Position numbers and translations under genes: made by a program. DNA of 64,000 bases from Abelmoschus esculentus. Its lineage: Eukaryota; Streptophyta; Magnoliopsida; Malvales; Malvaceae. A model generated the notes under the pieces. It was not told the origin of the DNA, made no database searches, and was given only the letters and a program-made list of their open reading frames with translations. Position 1 is the first letter of the stretch, and each line of letters opens with the position of its first letter. The stretch is taken from positions 15,278,517 through 15,342,516 of the forward strand of contig JAUCBN010000005.1 of NCBI GenBank assembly GCA_035048815.1. Reading direction: 5' to 3'. This document shows, piece by piece, positions 13,951-27,380 of the stretch.

Positions 13951-16900
13951 TTTCGTTTTGTTGGGATTAGAACGTGGATGTCTAAGAAGGCTTTATAGAG
14001 AATCCGTGCGAATTTTAACCAATTAAAAAGCTAAAAATTTTAGATTAATTTATATAATTTTGTTTAAAATCCCATAGTTAACTATTAGAACTTATAAAAT
14101 TTGATTTAATAACATCTTTTTATCATTTTTTTGGGATTAGAACGTGGATGTCTATAAAAAGCATTTATAGAGAATCCGTTCGAATTTTAACCTAGTAAAA
14201 AGCTAAAAATTTTAGAATAATCTGTATATTTTGTTCAAAAGCCCATATTTAACTATTTGAACTCATAAAATTTGATTTAATAAAAACTTGTTTTCGTTTG
14301 TTGGGATTAGAACGTGGATGTCTATAAAAAACCTTTATAGAGAATTCGTTTGAATTTTAACCTAGTAAAAAGCTGAAAATTTTAGATTAATCTATATAAT
14401 TTTGTTCAAAAGCCCATAGTTAACTATTTGAACTCATAAAATTTTATTTAATAACATCTTGTTTTCGTTTTGCTGGAATTAGAACGTGGATGTCTATAAA
14501 AAACCTCTATAGAGAATCCGTTTGAATTTTAACCTAGTAAAAAGCTAAAAATTTTAGAATAATCTGTATAATTTTGTTCAAAAGCCCATATTTAACTATT
14601 TGAACTCATAAAATTTGATTTAATAAAAACTTGTTTTCGTTTTGATGGGATTAGAACGTGGATGTCTAAAAAGGCTTTATAGAGAATCTGTTCGAATTTT
14701 AACCGAGTAAAAAGCTAAAAATTTTAGATTAATCTGTAAAATTATGTTCAAAATACCATATTTAACTATTTGAACGCATAAAATTTGATTTAATAACATT
14801 TGGTTTTCGTTTTGCTGAGATTAGAACATGCATGTCTAAAAAGGCTTTATAGAGAATCTGTTCAAATTTTAACCGAGTTAAATTTTAGAATAATCTGTAT
14901 AATTTTGTTCAAAAGCCCATAATTAACTATTTGAACACATAATTAACTATTAGAACGTAGATGTCTAAAATGGCTTTACAGAGAATCTGTTCGAATTTTA
15001 ACCGAGTAAAAAGATGAAAATTTTAGATTAATCTGTATAATTTTGTTCAAAAGCATATATTTAACTATTTGAACTCATAAAATTTGATTTAATAACATCT
15101 TTTTATCATTTTGTTGGGATTAGAACATGGATGTCTATAGAAAGCCTTTATTGAGAATCCGTTCGAATTTTAATCGAGTAAAAAGCAGAAAATTTTAGAT
15201 TAAACTGTATAATTTTTTTCAAAAGCCCATAGTTAACTATTTGAACTCATAAAATTTGATTTATTAACATCTTGTTTTCATTTTATTGGGATTAGAACGT
15301 GGATGTCTAAAAAGGCTTTATAGAGAATTTGTTCGAATTTTAACCAAGCAAAAAGCTAAAAATTTTAGATTAATCTGTATAATTTTTTTCAAAAGCCCAT
15401 AGTTAACTATTTGAACTCATAAAATTTGATTTAATAACATCTTGTTATCATTTTGTTGGGATTAGAACGTGGATGTCTATAAAAACCCTTTATAGAGAAT
15501 CCGTTCGAATTTTAACCTAGTAAAAAGCTGAAAATTTTAGAATAATCTGTATAATTTTGTTCAAAAGCCCATATTTAACTATATTAACTCATAAAATTTG
15601 ATTTGATAACATCTTGTTTTCGTTTTGTTGGGATTAGAACGTGGATGTCTAAAAAGGCTTTATAGAGAATCCGTTCGAATTTTAACCGAGTAAAAAGCTA
15701 AAAATTTTAGATTAATCTGTATAATTTTGTTCAAAAGCCCATAGTTAACTATTTGAACTCATAAAATTTGATTTAATAACATCTAGTTTTCGTTTTGCTG
15801 GGATTAGAACGTGCATGTCTAGAAAGGCTTTATTGAGTATCCGTTCGAATTTTAACCGAGTAAAAAGTTGAAAAGTTTAGATTCATCTGTATAATTTTGT
15901 TCAAAAACCCATAATTAACTATTTGAACGCATAAAATTTGATTTAATAACATCTTATTTTCGTTTTATTGGGATTAGAATGTGCATGGCTAAAAAGGCTT
16001 TATTGAGAATCTGTTCAAATTATAACAGAGTAAAAAGCTGAAAATTTTAGATTAATCGGTATAATTTTGTTTGAAAGCCGATATTTAAATATCTGAACTC
16101 ATAAAATTTGATTTAATAACATCTTGTTTTCGTTTTGTTTGGATTAGAACGTGCATGCCTAAAAAGGCATTATAGAGAATCCTTTCAAATTTTAACCGAG
16201 TAAAAATCTGAAAATTTTAGATTAATCTGTATAATTTTGTTAAAAAGCCCATATTTAATAAGATGAACTCATAAAATTTGATTTAATAACATCTTGCTTT
16301 CGTTTTGTTGGGATTAGAACATGGATGTCTAAAAAGGCTTTATAGAGAATCTGTTCGAATTTTAACTGAATAAAAAGCTAAAAATTATAGATTAATTTGT
16401 ATAATTTTGTTCAAAAACCCATAGTTAACTATTGGAACTCATAAAATTTGATTTAATAACATCTTGTTATCATTTTGTTGGGATTAGAACGTGGATGTCT
16501 ATAAAAAAACATTTATAGAGAATCCGTTTTAATTTTAACCTAGTAAAAAGCTGAAAATTTTAGATTAATCTGTAAAATTTTGTTTAAAATCTCATAGTTA
16601 ACTATCTGAACTCATAAAATTTGATTTAATAACATCTGGTTTTCGTTTTGCTGGGATTAGAACATGCATGTCTAACAAGGCTTTGTTGAGAATCTGTTCG
16701 AATTTTAACCAAGTAAAAACTTGAAAAGTTTAGAATCATCTGTATAATTTTGTTCAAAAACTCATAATTAACGAGTATAAAATTCCATAATCATCTGGTT
16801 TTCGTTTTTTTGGGGGATTAGAACGTGGATATCTAAAATGGCTTTATAGAGAATCCGTTCGAATTTTAACCGAGTAAAAAGCTGAAAATTTTAGATTAAT

Positions 16901-17153
16901 CTGTATAATTTTCATCTTGTTTTCGTTTTGCTGGGATTAGAACGTGCATGTCTAAAAAGGCTTTATAGAGAATTCGTTTGAATTTTAACCGAGTAAAAAG
17001 CTGAAAATTTTAGATTAATCTGTATAATTTTGTTCAAAAGCCCATATTTATCTATTTGAACTCATAAAATTTGATTTAGTAACATCTTGTTATCATTTTG
17101 TTGGGATTAGAACGTGGATGTCTATAAAAATTTAAACTCATAAAATTTGATTT

Positions 17154-20100
17154 AATGACATTTGGTTTTCGTTTTGCTGGGTTTGGAACGTGCATATCTA
17201 AAAAGGCTTTATTGAGAATCCGTTCAAATTTTAATCGAGTAAAAAGCTGAAAATTTTAGATTAATCTGTATAATTTTGTTCCGAAGCCCATAATTAACTA
17301 TTTGAACTATTTAAATTTGATTTAATAACATCTTGTTTTCGTTTTGTTTGGATTAGAACGTGCATGCCTAAAAAGGCTTTATAGAAAATCTGTTCAAATT
17401 TTAACCGAGTAAAAAGCTGAAAATTTTAGATTAATCTGTATAATTTTGTTTAAAAGCCCATATTTAACAATTTGAACTCATAAAATTTGATTTAATAACA
17501 TCTGGTTTTCATTTTGTTGGGAATAGTTCGTGGATGTCTAAAAAGGCTTTATAGAGAATCCGTTTCAATTTTAACCGAGTAAAAAGCTGAAAATTTTAGA
17601 TTAATCTGTATAATTTTGTTCAAAATCCCATATTTAACTATTTGAACTCATAAAATTTTATTTAATAACATCTTGTTTTCGTTTGGTTGAGATTAGAACA
17701 TAGATTCCTAAAAAGGCTTTATAGAGAATCCGTTCAAATCTTAACCGAGTAAAAAGCTGAAAATTTTAGAATAATTAATATAATTTTGTTCAATATCCCA
17801 TATTTAATTATTTGAACATATAATTTGATTTAATAACATCTTTTTTTGTTTTGCTGGGCTTAAAACGTGATTGTCTAAAAATGCTTTATAGAGAATCCGT
17901 TCCAATTTTAACCAAGTAAAAAGTTGAAAATTTTAGATTAATCTGTATAATTTTATTCAAAATCCCATAATAATCTATTTGAACTCATAAATTTTGATTT
18001 AATAACATCTTGTTTTCGTTTTGTTGGGATTAGAACGTGGATATCTAAAAAGGCTTTATATTGAATCCGTTCAAATCTTAACCGAATAAAAAGCTGAAAA
18101 TTTTAGATTAATTTGTATAATTTTGTTCAAAAGCCCATATTTAACTATTTGAATGCATAAAATTTGATTTAATAATAGCGTGTTTTCATTTTGTTGGGAT
18201 TAGAACGTGGATGTCTAAAAAGGCTTTATAGAGAATCCGTTCAAATTTTAACCGAGTAAAAAGCTGAAAATTTTAGATTAATCTTTATAATTTTGTTCAA
18301 AAGTCCAGAGTTAACTATTTGAACTCATAAAATATGATTTAATGACATTTGGTTTTCGTTTTGCTGGGATTGGAACGTGCATGTCTAAAGAGGCTTTATT
18401 GAGAATCCGTTCAAATTTTAACCGAGTAAAAAGCTGAAAATTTTAGATTAATCTGTATAATTTTGTTCAAAAGTCCATAGTTAACTATTTGAACTCATAA
18501 AATTTGATTTAATAACATCTTGTTTTCGTTTTGTAGGAATTAGAACGTGCATGCCTAAAGAGGCTTTATAGAGAATCTGTTCAAATTTTAACCGAGTAAA
18601 AAGCTGAAAATTTTAGATTAATCTGTATAATTTTGTTTAAAAGCCCATATTTAACAATTTGAACTCATAAAATTTGATTTAATAATATCTGGTTTTTGTT
18701 TTGTTGGGAATAGAACGTGGATGTCTAAAAAGGCTTTATAGAGAATCCGTTTCAATTTTAACCGAGTAAAAAGCTGAAAATTTTAGATTAATCTGTATAA
18801 TTTTGTTCAAAAGCCCATATTTAACTATTTGAACTCATAAAATTTTATTTAATAACATCTTGTTTTCGTTTTGTTGAGATTAGAACGTAGATTTCTAAAA
18901 AGGCTTTATAGAGAATCCGTTCAAATCTTAACCAAGTAAAAAGCTAAAAATTTTAGAATAATTAATATAATTTTGTTCAATATCCCATATTTAATTATTT
19001 GAACATATAATTTGATTTAATAACATCTTTTTTCGTTTTGTTGGGCTTAGAACGTGATTGTCTAAGAAGGCTTTATAGAGAATCTCTTCCAATTTTAACC
19101 AAGTAAAAAGTTGAAAATTTTAGATTAATCTGTATAATTTTATTCAAAATCCCATAATTATCTATTTGAACTCATAAATTTTGATTTAAAAGCATCTTGT
19201 TTTCGTTTTGTTGGGATTAGAACGTGGATGTCTAAAAAGGCTTTATATTGAATCCGTTCAAATCTTAACCGAGTAAAAAGCTGAAAATTTTAGATTAATT
19301 TGTATAATTTTGTTCAAAATCCCATATTTAACTATTTGAATGAATAAAATTTGATTTAATAATAGCTTGTTTTTGTTTTGCTGGGATTAGAACGTGGATG
19401 TCTAAAAAGGCTTTATAGAGAATCTGTTCAAATTTTAACCGAGTAAAAAGCTGAAAATTTTAGATTAATCTTTATAATTTCGTTCAAAAGCCCATAGTTT
19501 ACTACTTGAACTCATAAAATTTGATTTAATGAAATTTGGTTTTCGTTTTGCTCGGATTGGAACGTGTATGCCTAAAAACGCTTTATAGAGAATTCGTTCA
19601 AATTTTAACCGAGTAAAAAGCTGAAAATTTTAGATTAATCTGTATAATTTTGTTTAAAAGCCCATATTTAACAATTTGAACTCATAAAATTTAATTTAAT
19701 AATATCTGGTTTTTGTTTTGTTGGGAATAGAACGTGGATGTCTAAAAAGGCTTTATAGAGAATCCGTTTCAATTTTAACCGAGTAAAAAGCTGAAAATTT
19801 TAGATTAATCTGTATAATTTTGTTCAAAAGCCCATATTTAACTATTTGAACTCATAAAATTTTATTTAATAACATCTTGTTTTCGTTTTGTTGAGATTAG
19901 AACGTAGATTTCTAAAAAGGCTTTATAGAGAATCCGTTCAAATCTTAACCGAGTAAAAAGCTGAAAATTTTAGAATAATTAATATAATTTTGTTCAATAT
20001 CCCATATTTAATTATTTGAACATATAATTTGATTTAATAACATCTTTTTTTGTTTTGTTGGGCTTAGAACGTGATTGTCCAAAAAGGCTTTATAGAGAAT

Positions 20101-21730
20101 CCGTTCCAATTTTAACCAAGTAAAAAGTTGAAAATTTTAGATTAATCTGTATAATTTTATTCAAAATCCCATAATTATCTATTTGAACTCATAAATTTTA
20201 ATTTAATAGCATCTTGTTTTCGTTTTGTTGGGATTAGAACGTGGATGTCTAAAAAGGCTTTATATTGAATCCGTTCAAATCTTAACCGAGTAAAAAGCTG
20301 AAAATTTTAGATTAATTTGTATAATTTTGTTCAAAAGCCCATATTTAACTATTTGAATGCATAAAATTTGATTTAATAATAGCTTGTTTTCGTTTTGTTG
20401 GGATTAGAACGTGGATGTCTAAAAAGGCTTTATAGAGAATCTGTTCAAATTTTATCCGAGTAAAAAGCTTAAAATTTTAGATTAATCTGTATAATTTTGT
20501 TCAAAAGCCCATAGTTAACTATTTGAACTCATAAAATTTGATTTAATGGCATTTGGTTTTCGTTTTGCTTGGATTGGAACGTGCATGTCTAAAAAGGCTT
20601 TATTGAGAATCCGTTCAAATTTTAATCAAGTAAAAAGCTGAAAATTTTAGATTAATCTGTATAATTTTGTTCAAAAGCCCATAATTAACTATTTAAACTA
20701 TTAAAATTTGATTTAATAACATCTTGTTTTCGTTTTGTTGGGATTAGAACGTGCATGGCTAAAAAGGCCTTATAGAGAATCCGTTCAAATTTTAACCGAG
20801 TAAAAAGCTGAAAATTTTAGATTAATCTGTATAATTTTGTTTAAAAGCCCATATTTAACAATTTGAACTCATAAAATTTGATTTAATAACATCTGGTTTT
20901 TGTTTTGTTGGGAATAGAACGTGGATGTCTAAAAAGGCTTTATAGAGAATCCGTTCAAATTTAAACCGAGTAAAAAGTTGAAAATTTTAGATTAATCTGT
21001 ATAATTTTGTTCAAAAACCCATATTTAACTATTTGAACTCATAAAATTTTATTTAATAACATATTGTTTTCGTTCTGTTGAGATTAGAACGTAGATTTCT
21101 AAAAAGGCTTTATAGAGAATTCGTTCAAATCTTAACCGAGTAAAAAGCCGAAAATTTTAGAATAATTAATATAATTTTGTTCAATATCCCATATTTAATT
21201 ATTTGAACACATATAATTTGATTTAATAACATCTTTTTTCGTTTTGTTGGGCTTAGAACGTGATTGTCTAAAAAGGCTTTATAGAGAATCCGTTCCAATT
21301 TTAACCAAGTAAAAAGTTGAAAATTTTAGATTAATCTGTATAATTTTATTCAAAATCCCATAATTAACTATTTAAACTCATAAATTTTGATTTAATAACA
21401 TTTTGTTTTCGTTTTTTTGGGATTAGAACGTGGATGTCTAAAAAGGCTTTATATTGAATCCGTTCAAATCTTAACCGAATAAAAAGCTAAAAATTTTAGA
21501 TTAATTTGTATAATTTTGTTCAAAAGCCCATATTTAACTATTTAAATGCATAAAATTTGATTTAATAATAGCTTGTTTTCGTTTTGTTGGGATTAGAACG
21601 TGGATGTCTAGAATGGCTTTATAGAGAATCCGTTCGAATTTTAACCGAGTAAAAAGCTGAAAATTTTAGATTAATTTGTATAATTTTGTTTAAAAGCCCA
21701 TATTTAACTATTTGAACGCATAAAATTTTG
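17154..21730 (+). repeat. 1,187-bp higher-order repeat of satellite A (7-7-6-7 monomers)
   Basis: Four consecutive units start with a monomer marked AATGACATTTGG...GGATTGGAACGTG, at 17,154, 18,341, 19,528 and 20,545. Spacings are 1,187, 1,187 and 1,017 bp. Other markers keep step: the GTTGGGCTTAGAACGTGATTG monomer at 17,835, 19,022, 20,039 and 21,228; the GTTGAGATTAGAACGTAG monomer near 17,66x, 18,85x, 19,87x and 21,056; and AATAGCTTG monomers. The third unit is one monomer short. The right limit is approximate. Confidence 0.85.
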
Positions 21731-23512
21731 ATTTAGTAATAGCTTGTTTTCATTTTGTTGGGATTAGAACGTGGATGTCTAAAAAGGCTTTATAGAGAAT
21801 CCGTTTGAATTTTAACCGAGTAAAAAGTTGAAAATTTTAGATTAATCTGTATAATTTTTTTCAAAAGCCCAAATTTAACTATTTGAACTCGTAAAATATT
21901 AGTTAATAACATGTTGTTTTTGTTTTGTTGGGATTAAAACGAGTATGTCTAAAAAGGCTTTATAGAGAATCTGTTCGAATTTTAATCGTGTAAAAAGCTG
22001 AAAATTTTTCAGATTAATCTGTATAATTTTATTCAAAAACCAATATTTAACTATTTGAACTCATAAAATTTGATTTAATAACATCTTGTTTTTGTTTTGT
22101 TTGGATTAAAATGTGCACGTCTAAAAAGGCTTTATAGAGAATTCGTTCAAATTTTAACCGATTAAAAAGCTGAAAATTTTAGATTAATCTTTATAATTTT
22201 GTTCAAAAGCCCATAGTTAACTATTTGAACAGATAAAATTTGATTTAATGACATCTGTTTTTTATTTTGCTGGGATTAGAACGTGCATGTCTAAAAAGGC
22301 TTTATTAAGAATCCGTTCAAATTTTAACCGAGTAAAAAGCTGAAAATTTTAGATTAATCTGTATAATTTTGTTCAAAAGCCCATAATTAACTATTTGAAC
22401 TATTAAAATTTGATTTAATAACATCTTGTTTTAATTATGTTGGGATTAGAACGTGCATGCCTAAAAAGGCTTTATAGAAAATCCGTTCAAATTTTAACCA
22501 AGTAAAAAGCTGAAAATTTTAGATTAATCAGTATAATTTTGTTTAAAATCCCAAATTTAACAATTTGAACTCATAATATTTGATTTAATAACATCTGGTT
22601 TTCGTTTTGGTGGGAATAGAACGTGGATGTCTAAAAAGGCTTTATAGAGAATCCGTTTCAATTTTAACCGAGTAAAAAGCTGAAAATTTTAGATTAATCG
22701 GTATAATTTTGTTCAAAAGCCCATATTTAACTATTTGAACTCATAAAATTTTATTTAATAACATCTTGTTTTCGTTTTGTTGAGATTAGAACGTGGATTT
22801 CTAAAAAGGCTTTATAGAGAATCCGTTCAAATCTTAACCGAGTAAAAAGCTGAAAATTTTAGAATAATTAATATAATTTTGTTCAATATCCCATATTTAA
22901 TTATTTGAACTCATATAATTTGATTTAATAACATCTTTTTTCGTTTTGTTGGGCTTAGAATGTGATTGTCTAAAAAGACTTTATAGAGAATCCATTCTAA
23001 TTTTAACCAAGTAAAAAGTTAAAAATTTTAGATTAATCTGTATAATTTTATTCAAAATCCCATAATTAACTATTTGAACTCATAAATTTTGATTTAATGA
23101 CATTTGGTTTTCGTTTTGTTGGGATTAAAACGTGCATGTCTAAAAAGACTTTATAGAGAATCCGTTCGAATTTTAACCGAGTAAAAAGCTAAAAATTTAG
23201 ATTAACTTGTACAATTTCTTTTAAAAGCTCATAGTTAATTATTTGAACTCATAAAATTTGATATAATAACATTTGGTTTTTCGTTTTGTTGGGATTAAAA
23301 CGAGTATGTCTGAAAAGGCTTTATAGAGAATCTGTTCGAATTTTAATCGTGTAAAAAGCTGAAAATTTTATAGATTAATCTGTTTAATTTTGCTCAAAAG
23401 CCAATATTTACCTATTTGAACTCATAAAATTTGATTTAATAACATCTTGTTTTCATTTTGTTGGGATTAAAACGTGGATGTCTAAAAAGGCTTTATAGAG
23501 AATCCGTTCAAC

Positions 23513-26500
23513 TTTTAACCGAGTAAAAAGTTGAAAATTTTAGATTATTCTGTATAATTTTGTTAAAAATCCCATAATTAACTATTTGAACTCATAAATT
23601 TTGATTTCTAAAAAGGCTTTATAGAGAATTCGTTCAAATCTTAACCGAGTAAAAAGCTGAAAATTTTAGAATAATTAACATAATTTTGTTCAATATCCCA
23701 TATTTAATTATTTGAACACATATAATTTGATTTAATAACATCTTTTTTCGTTTTGTTGGGCTTAGAACGAGATTGTCTAAAAAGCCTTTATAGAGAATCC
23801 GTTCCAATTTTAACCAAGTAAAAAGTTAAAAATTTTAGATTAATCCGTATAATTTTATTCAAAATCCCATAATTAACTATTTGAACTCATAAATTTTGAT
23901 TTAATAACATCTTGTTTTCGTTTTGTTGGGATTAGAACGTGGATTTCTAAAAAGGCTTTACAGAGAATCCGTTCGAATTTTAACCAATTAAAATCTGAAA
24001 ATTTAGATTAATCTATATAATTTTGTTCAAAAGCCCATATTTAACTATTTGAACTCATAAAATTTGATTTAATAACATCTTATTTTCGTTTTGTTGGGAT
24101 TAGAACGTGCATGTCTAAAAACGCTTTATAGAGAATCCGTTCGAATTTCAAACGAGTAAAAAGGTAAAAATTTTAGATTAATCTGTATAATTTTATTCAA
24201 AATCCCATATTTAACTATTTGAACTTATAAAATTTTGTTTAATAACATCTTGTTTTCGTTTTGCTGGGATTAGAACGTGGATGTCTAAAAAGGCTTTATA
24301 GAGAATCCGTTCAAATTTTAACCGAGTAAAAAGCTGAAAATTTTAGATTAATTTGTATAATTTTGTTTAAAAGCCCATATTTAACTATTTGAACGCATAA
24401 AATTTGATTTAATAACACCTTGTTTTCGTTTTGTTGGGATTAGAACGTGGATATCTAAAAAGGCTTCATAGAGAATCCGTTCGAATTTTAACTGAGTAAA
24501 AAGCTGAAAATTTTAGATTAATTTGTATAATTTTGTTTAAAAGCCCATATTTAACTATTTGAACGCTTTAAATTTGTTTTAATAACAGCTTGTTTTTGTT
24601 TTGTTGGGATTAGAACGTGGATATCTAAAAAGGCTTTATAGAGAATCCGTTCGAATTTTAACCGAGTAAAAAGCTGAAAATTTTAGATTAATCTGTATAA
24701 TTTTTTTCAAAAGCCCAAATTTAACTATTTGAACTCATAAAATATTAGTTAATAACATCTTGTTTTTGTTTTGTTGGGATTAAAACGAGCATATCTAAGA
24801 AGGCTTTATAGAGAATCAGTTCGAATTTTAATCGTGTAAAAAGCTGAAAATTTTACAGATTAATCTGTATAATTTTGTTCAAAAGCCAATATTTAACTAT
24901 TTAAACTCATAAAATTTGATTTAATAACATCTTGTTTTCGTTTTGTTGGGATTAAAATGTGCATGTCTAAAAAGTCTTTATAGAGAATCCGTTTAAATTT
25001 TAACCGAGTAAAAAGCTGAAAATTTTAGATTAATCTTTATAATTTTGTTCAAAAGCCCATAGTTAACTATTTGAACTCATAAAATTTGATTTAATGATAT
25101 CTGGTTTTCGTTTTGCTTGGATTAGAACGTGCATGTCTAAAAAGGCTTTATTGAGAATCCGTTCAAATTTTAACCGAGTAAAAAGCTGAAAATTTTAGAT
25201 TAATTTGTATAATTTTGTTTAAAAACCCATATTTAACAATTTGAACTCATAAAATTTTATTTAATAACATCTTGTTTTCGTTTTGATGAGATTAGAACGT
25301 GGATTTCTAAAAAGGCTTTATAGAAAATCCGTTCAAATCATAACCGAGTAAGAAGCTGAAAATTTTAGAATAATTAAAATAATTTTGTTCAATGTCCCAT
25401 ATTTAACTATTTGAACACATAAAATTTGTTTTAATAACATCTTGTTTTCGTTTTGCTGGGATTAGAACGTGCATGTCTAAAAAGACTTTATAGAGAATCC
25501 GTTCGAATTTTAACCCAGTAAAAAGCTGAAAATTATAGATTAATTTGTATAATTTTGTTCAATAGCACATATTTAACTTTTGAACTCATAAAATTTTATT
25601 TAATAACATTTTATTTTCATTTTGTTAGGATTAGAATGTGGATGTCTAAAAAGGCTTTATAGAGAATCCATTCGAATTTTAACCGAGTAAAAAGCTGAAA
25701 ATTTTATATTAATCTGTATAATTTTTTTCAAAAGCCCAAATTTAACTATTTGAACTCGTAAAATATTAGTTAATAACATGTTGTTTTTGTTTTGTTGAGA
25801 TTAAAACGTGTATGTCTAAAAAGGCTTTATAGAGAATCTGTTCGAATTTTAATCGTGTAAAAAGCTGAAAATTTTACAGATTAATCTGTATAATTTTATT
25901 GAAAAGCGAATATTTAACTATTTGAACTCATAAAATTTGATTTAATAACATCTTGTTTTTGTTTTGTTTGGATTAAAATGTGCATGTCTAAAAAGGCTTT
26001 ATAGAGAATTCGTTCAAATTTTAATCGAGTAAAAAGCTGAAAATTTTAGATTAATCTTTATAATTTTGTTCAAAAGCCCATAGTTAACTATTTGAACAGA
26101 TAAAATTTGATTTAATGACATCTGTTTTTTATTTTGCTGGGATTAGAACGTGCATGTCTAAAAAGGCTTTATTAAGAATCCGTTCAAATTTTAACCGAGT
26201 AAAAAGCTGAAAATTTTAGATTAATCTGTATAATTTTGTTCAAAAGCCCATAATTAACTATTTGAACTATTAAAATTTGATTTAATAACATCTTGTTTTC
26301 ATTTTGTTGGGATTAGAACGTGCATGCCTAAAAAGGCTTTATAGAGAATCCGTTCAAATTTTAACCGAGTAAAAAGCTGAAAATTTTAGATTAATCAGTA
26401 TAATTTTGTTTAAAATCCCACATTTAACAATTTGAACTCATAAAATTTGATTTAAAAACATCTGGTTTTCGTTTTGGTGGGAATAGAACGTGGATGTCTA

Positions 26501-27380
26501 AAAAGGCTTTATAGAGAATCCGTTTCAATTTTAACCGAGTAAAAAGCTGAAAATTTTAGATTAATCGGTATAATTTTGTTCAAAAGCCCATATTTAACTA
26601 TTTGAACTCATAAAATTTTATTTAATAACATCTTGTTTTCGTTTTGTTGAGATTAGAACGTGGATTTCTAAAAAGGCTTTATAGAGAATCCGTTCAAATC
26701 TTAACCAAGTAAAAAGCTGAATATTTTAGAATAATTAATATAATTTTGTTCAATATCCCATATTTAATTATTTGAACACATATAATTTGATTTAATAACA
26801 TCTTTTTTCGTTTTGCTGGGCTTAGAATGTGATTGTCTAAAAAGGCTTTATAGAGAATTCATTCCAATTTTAACCAAGTAAAAAGTTAAAAATTTTAGAT
26901 TAATCTGTATAATTTTATTCAAAATCCCATAATTAACTATTTGAACTCATAAATTTTGATTTAATGACATTTGGTTTTCGTTTTGTTGGGATTAAAACGT
27001 GCATGTCTAAAAAGGCTTTATAGAGAATCCGTTCGAATTTTAACCGAGTAAAAAGCTAAAAATTTTAGATTAACTTATACAATTTCTTTTAAAAGCTCAT
27101 AGTTAATTATTTGAACTCATAAAATTTGATATAATAACATTTGGTTTTTCGTTTTGTTGGGATTAAAACGAGTATGTCTGAAAAGGCTTTATAGAGAATC
27201 TGTTCGAATTTTAATCGTGTAAAAAGCTGAAAATTTTATAGATTAATCTGTTTAATTTTGCTCAAAAGCCAATATTTACCTATTTGAACTCATAAAATTT
27301 GATTTAATAACATCTTGTTTTCGTTTTGTTGGGATTAAAACATGCATGTCTAAAAAGGCTTTATAGAGAATCCGTTCAAA
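23513..27380 (+). repeat. 3.87-kb tandem segmental duplication, copy 1
   Basis: This 3,868-bp block of satellite A (about 23 monomers, one strongly shortened at 23,600) is repeated almost without change in the next 3,869 bp. In the stretches compared by eye the only difference noticed was one extra T in copy 2 (TCTTTGTTTTCG near 28,119 against TCTTGTTTTCG near 24,250). Copy 1 differs from the equivalent part of copy 2 before 23,512 (for example an AAC-to-AAA change at 23,512), which fixes its left boundary. Confidence 0.9.
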
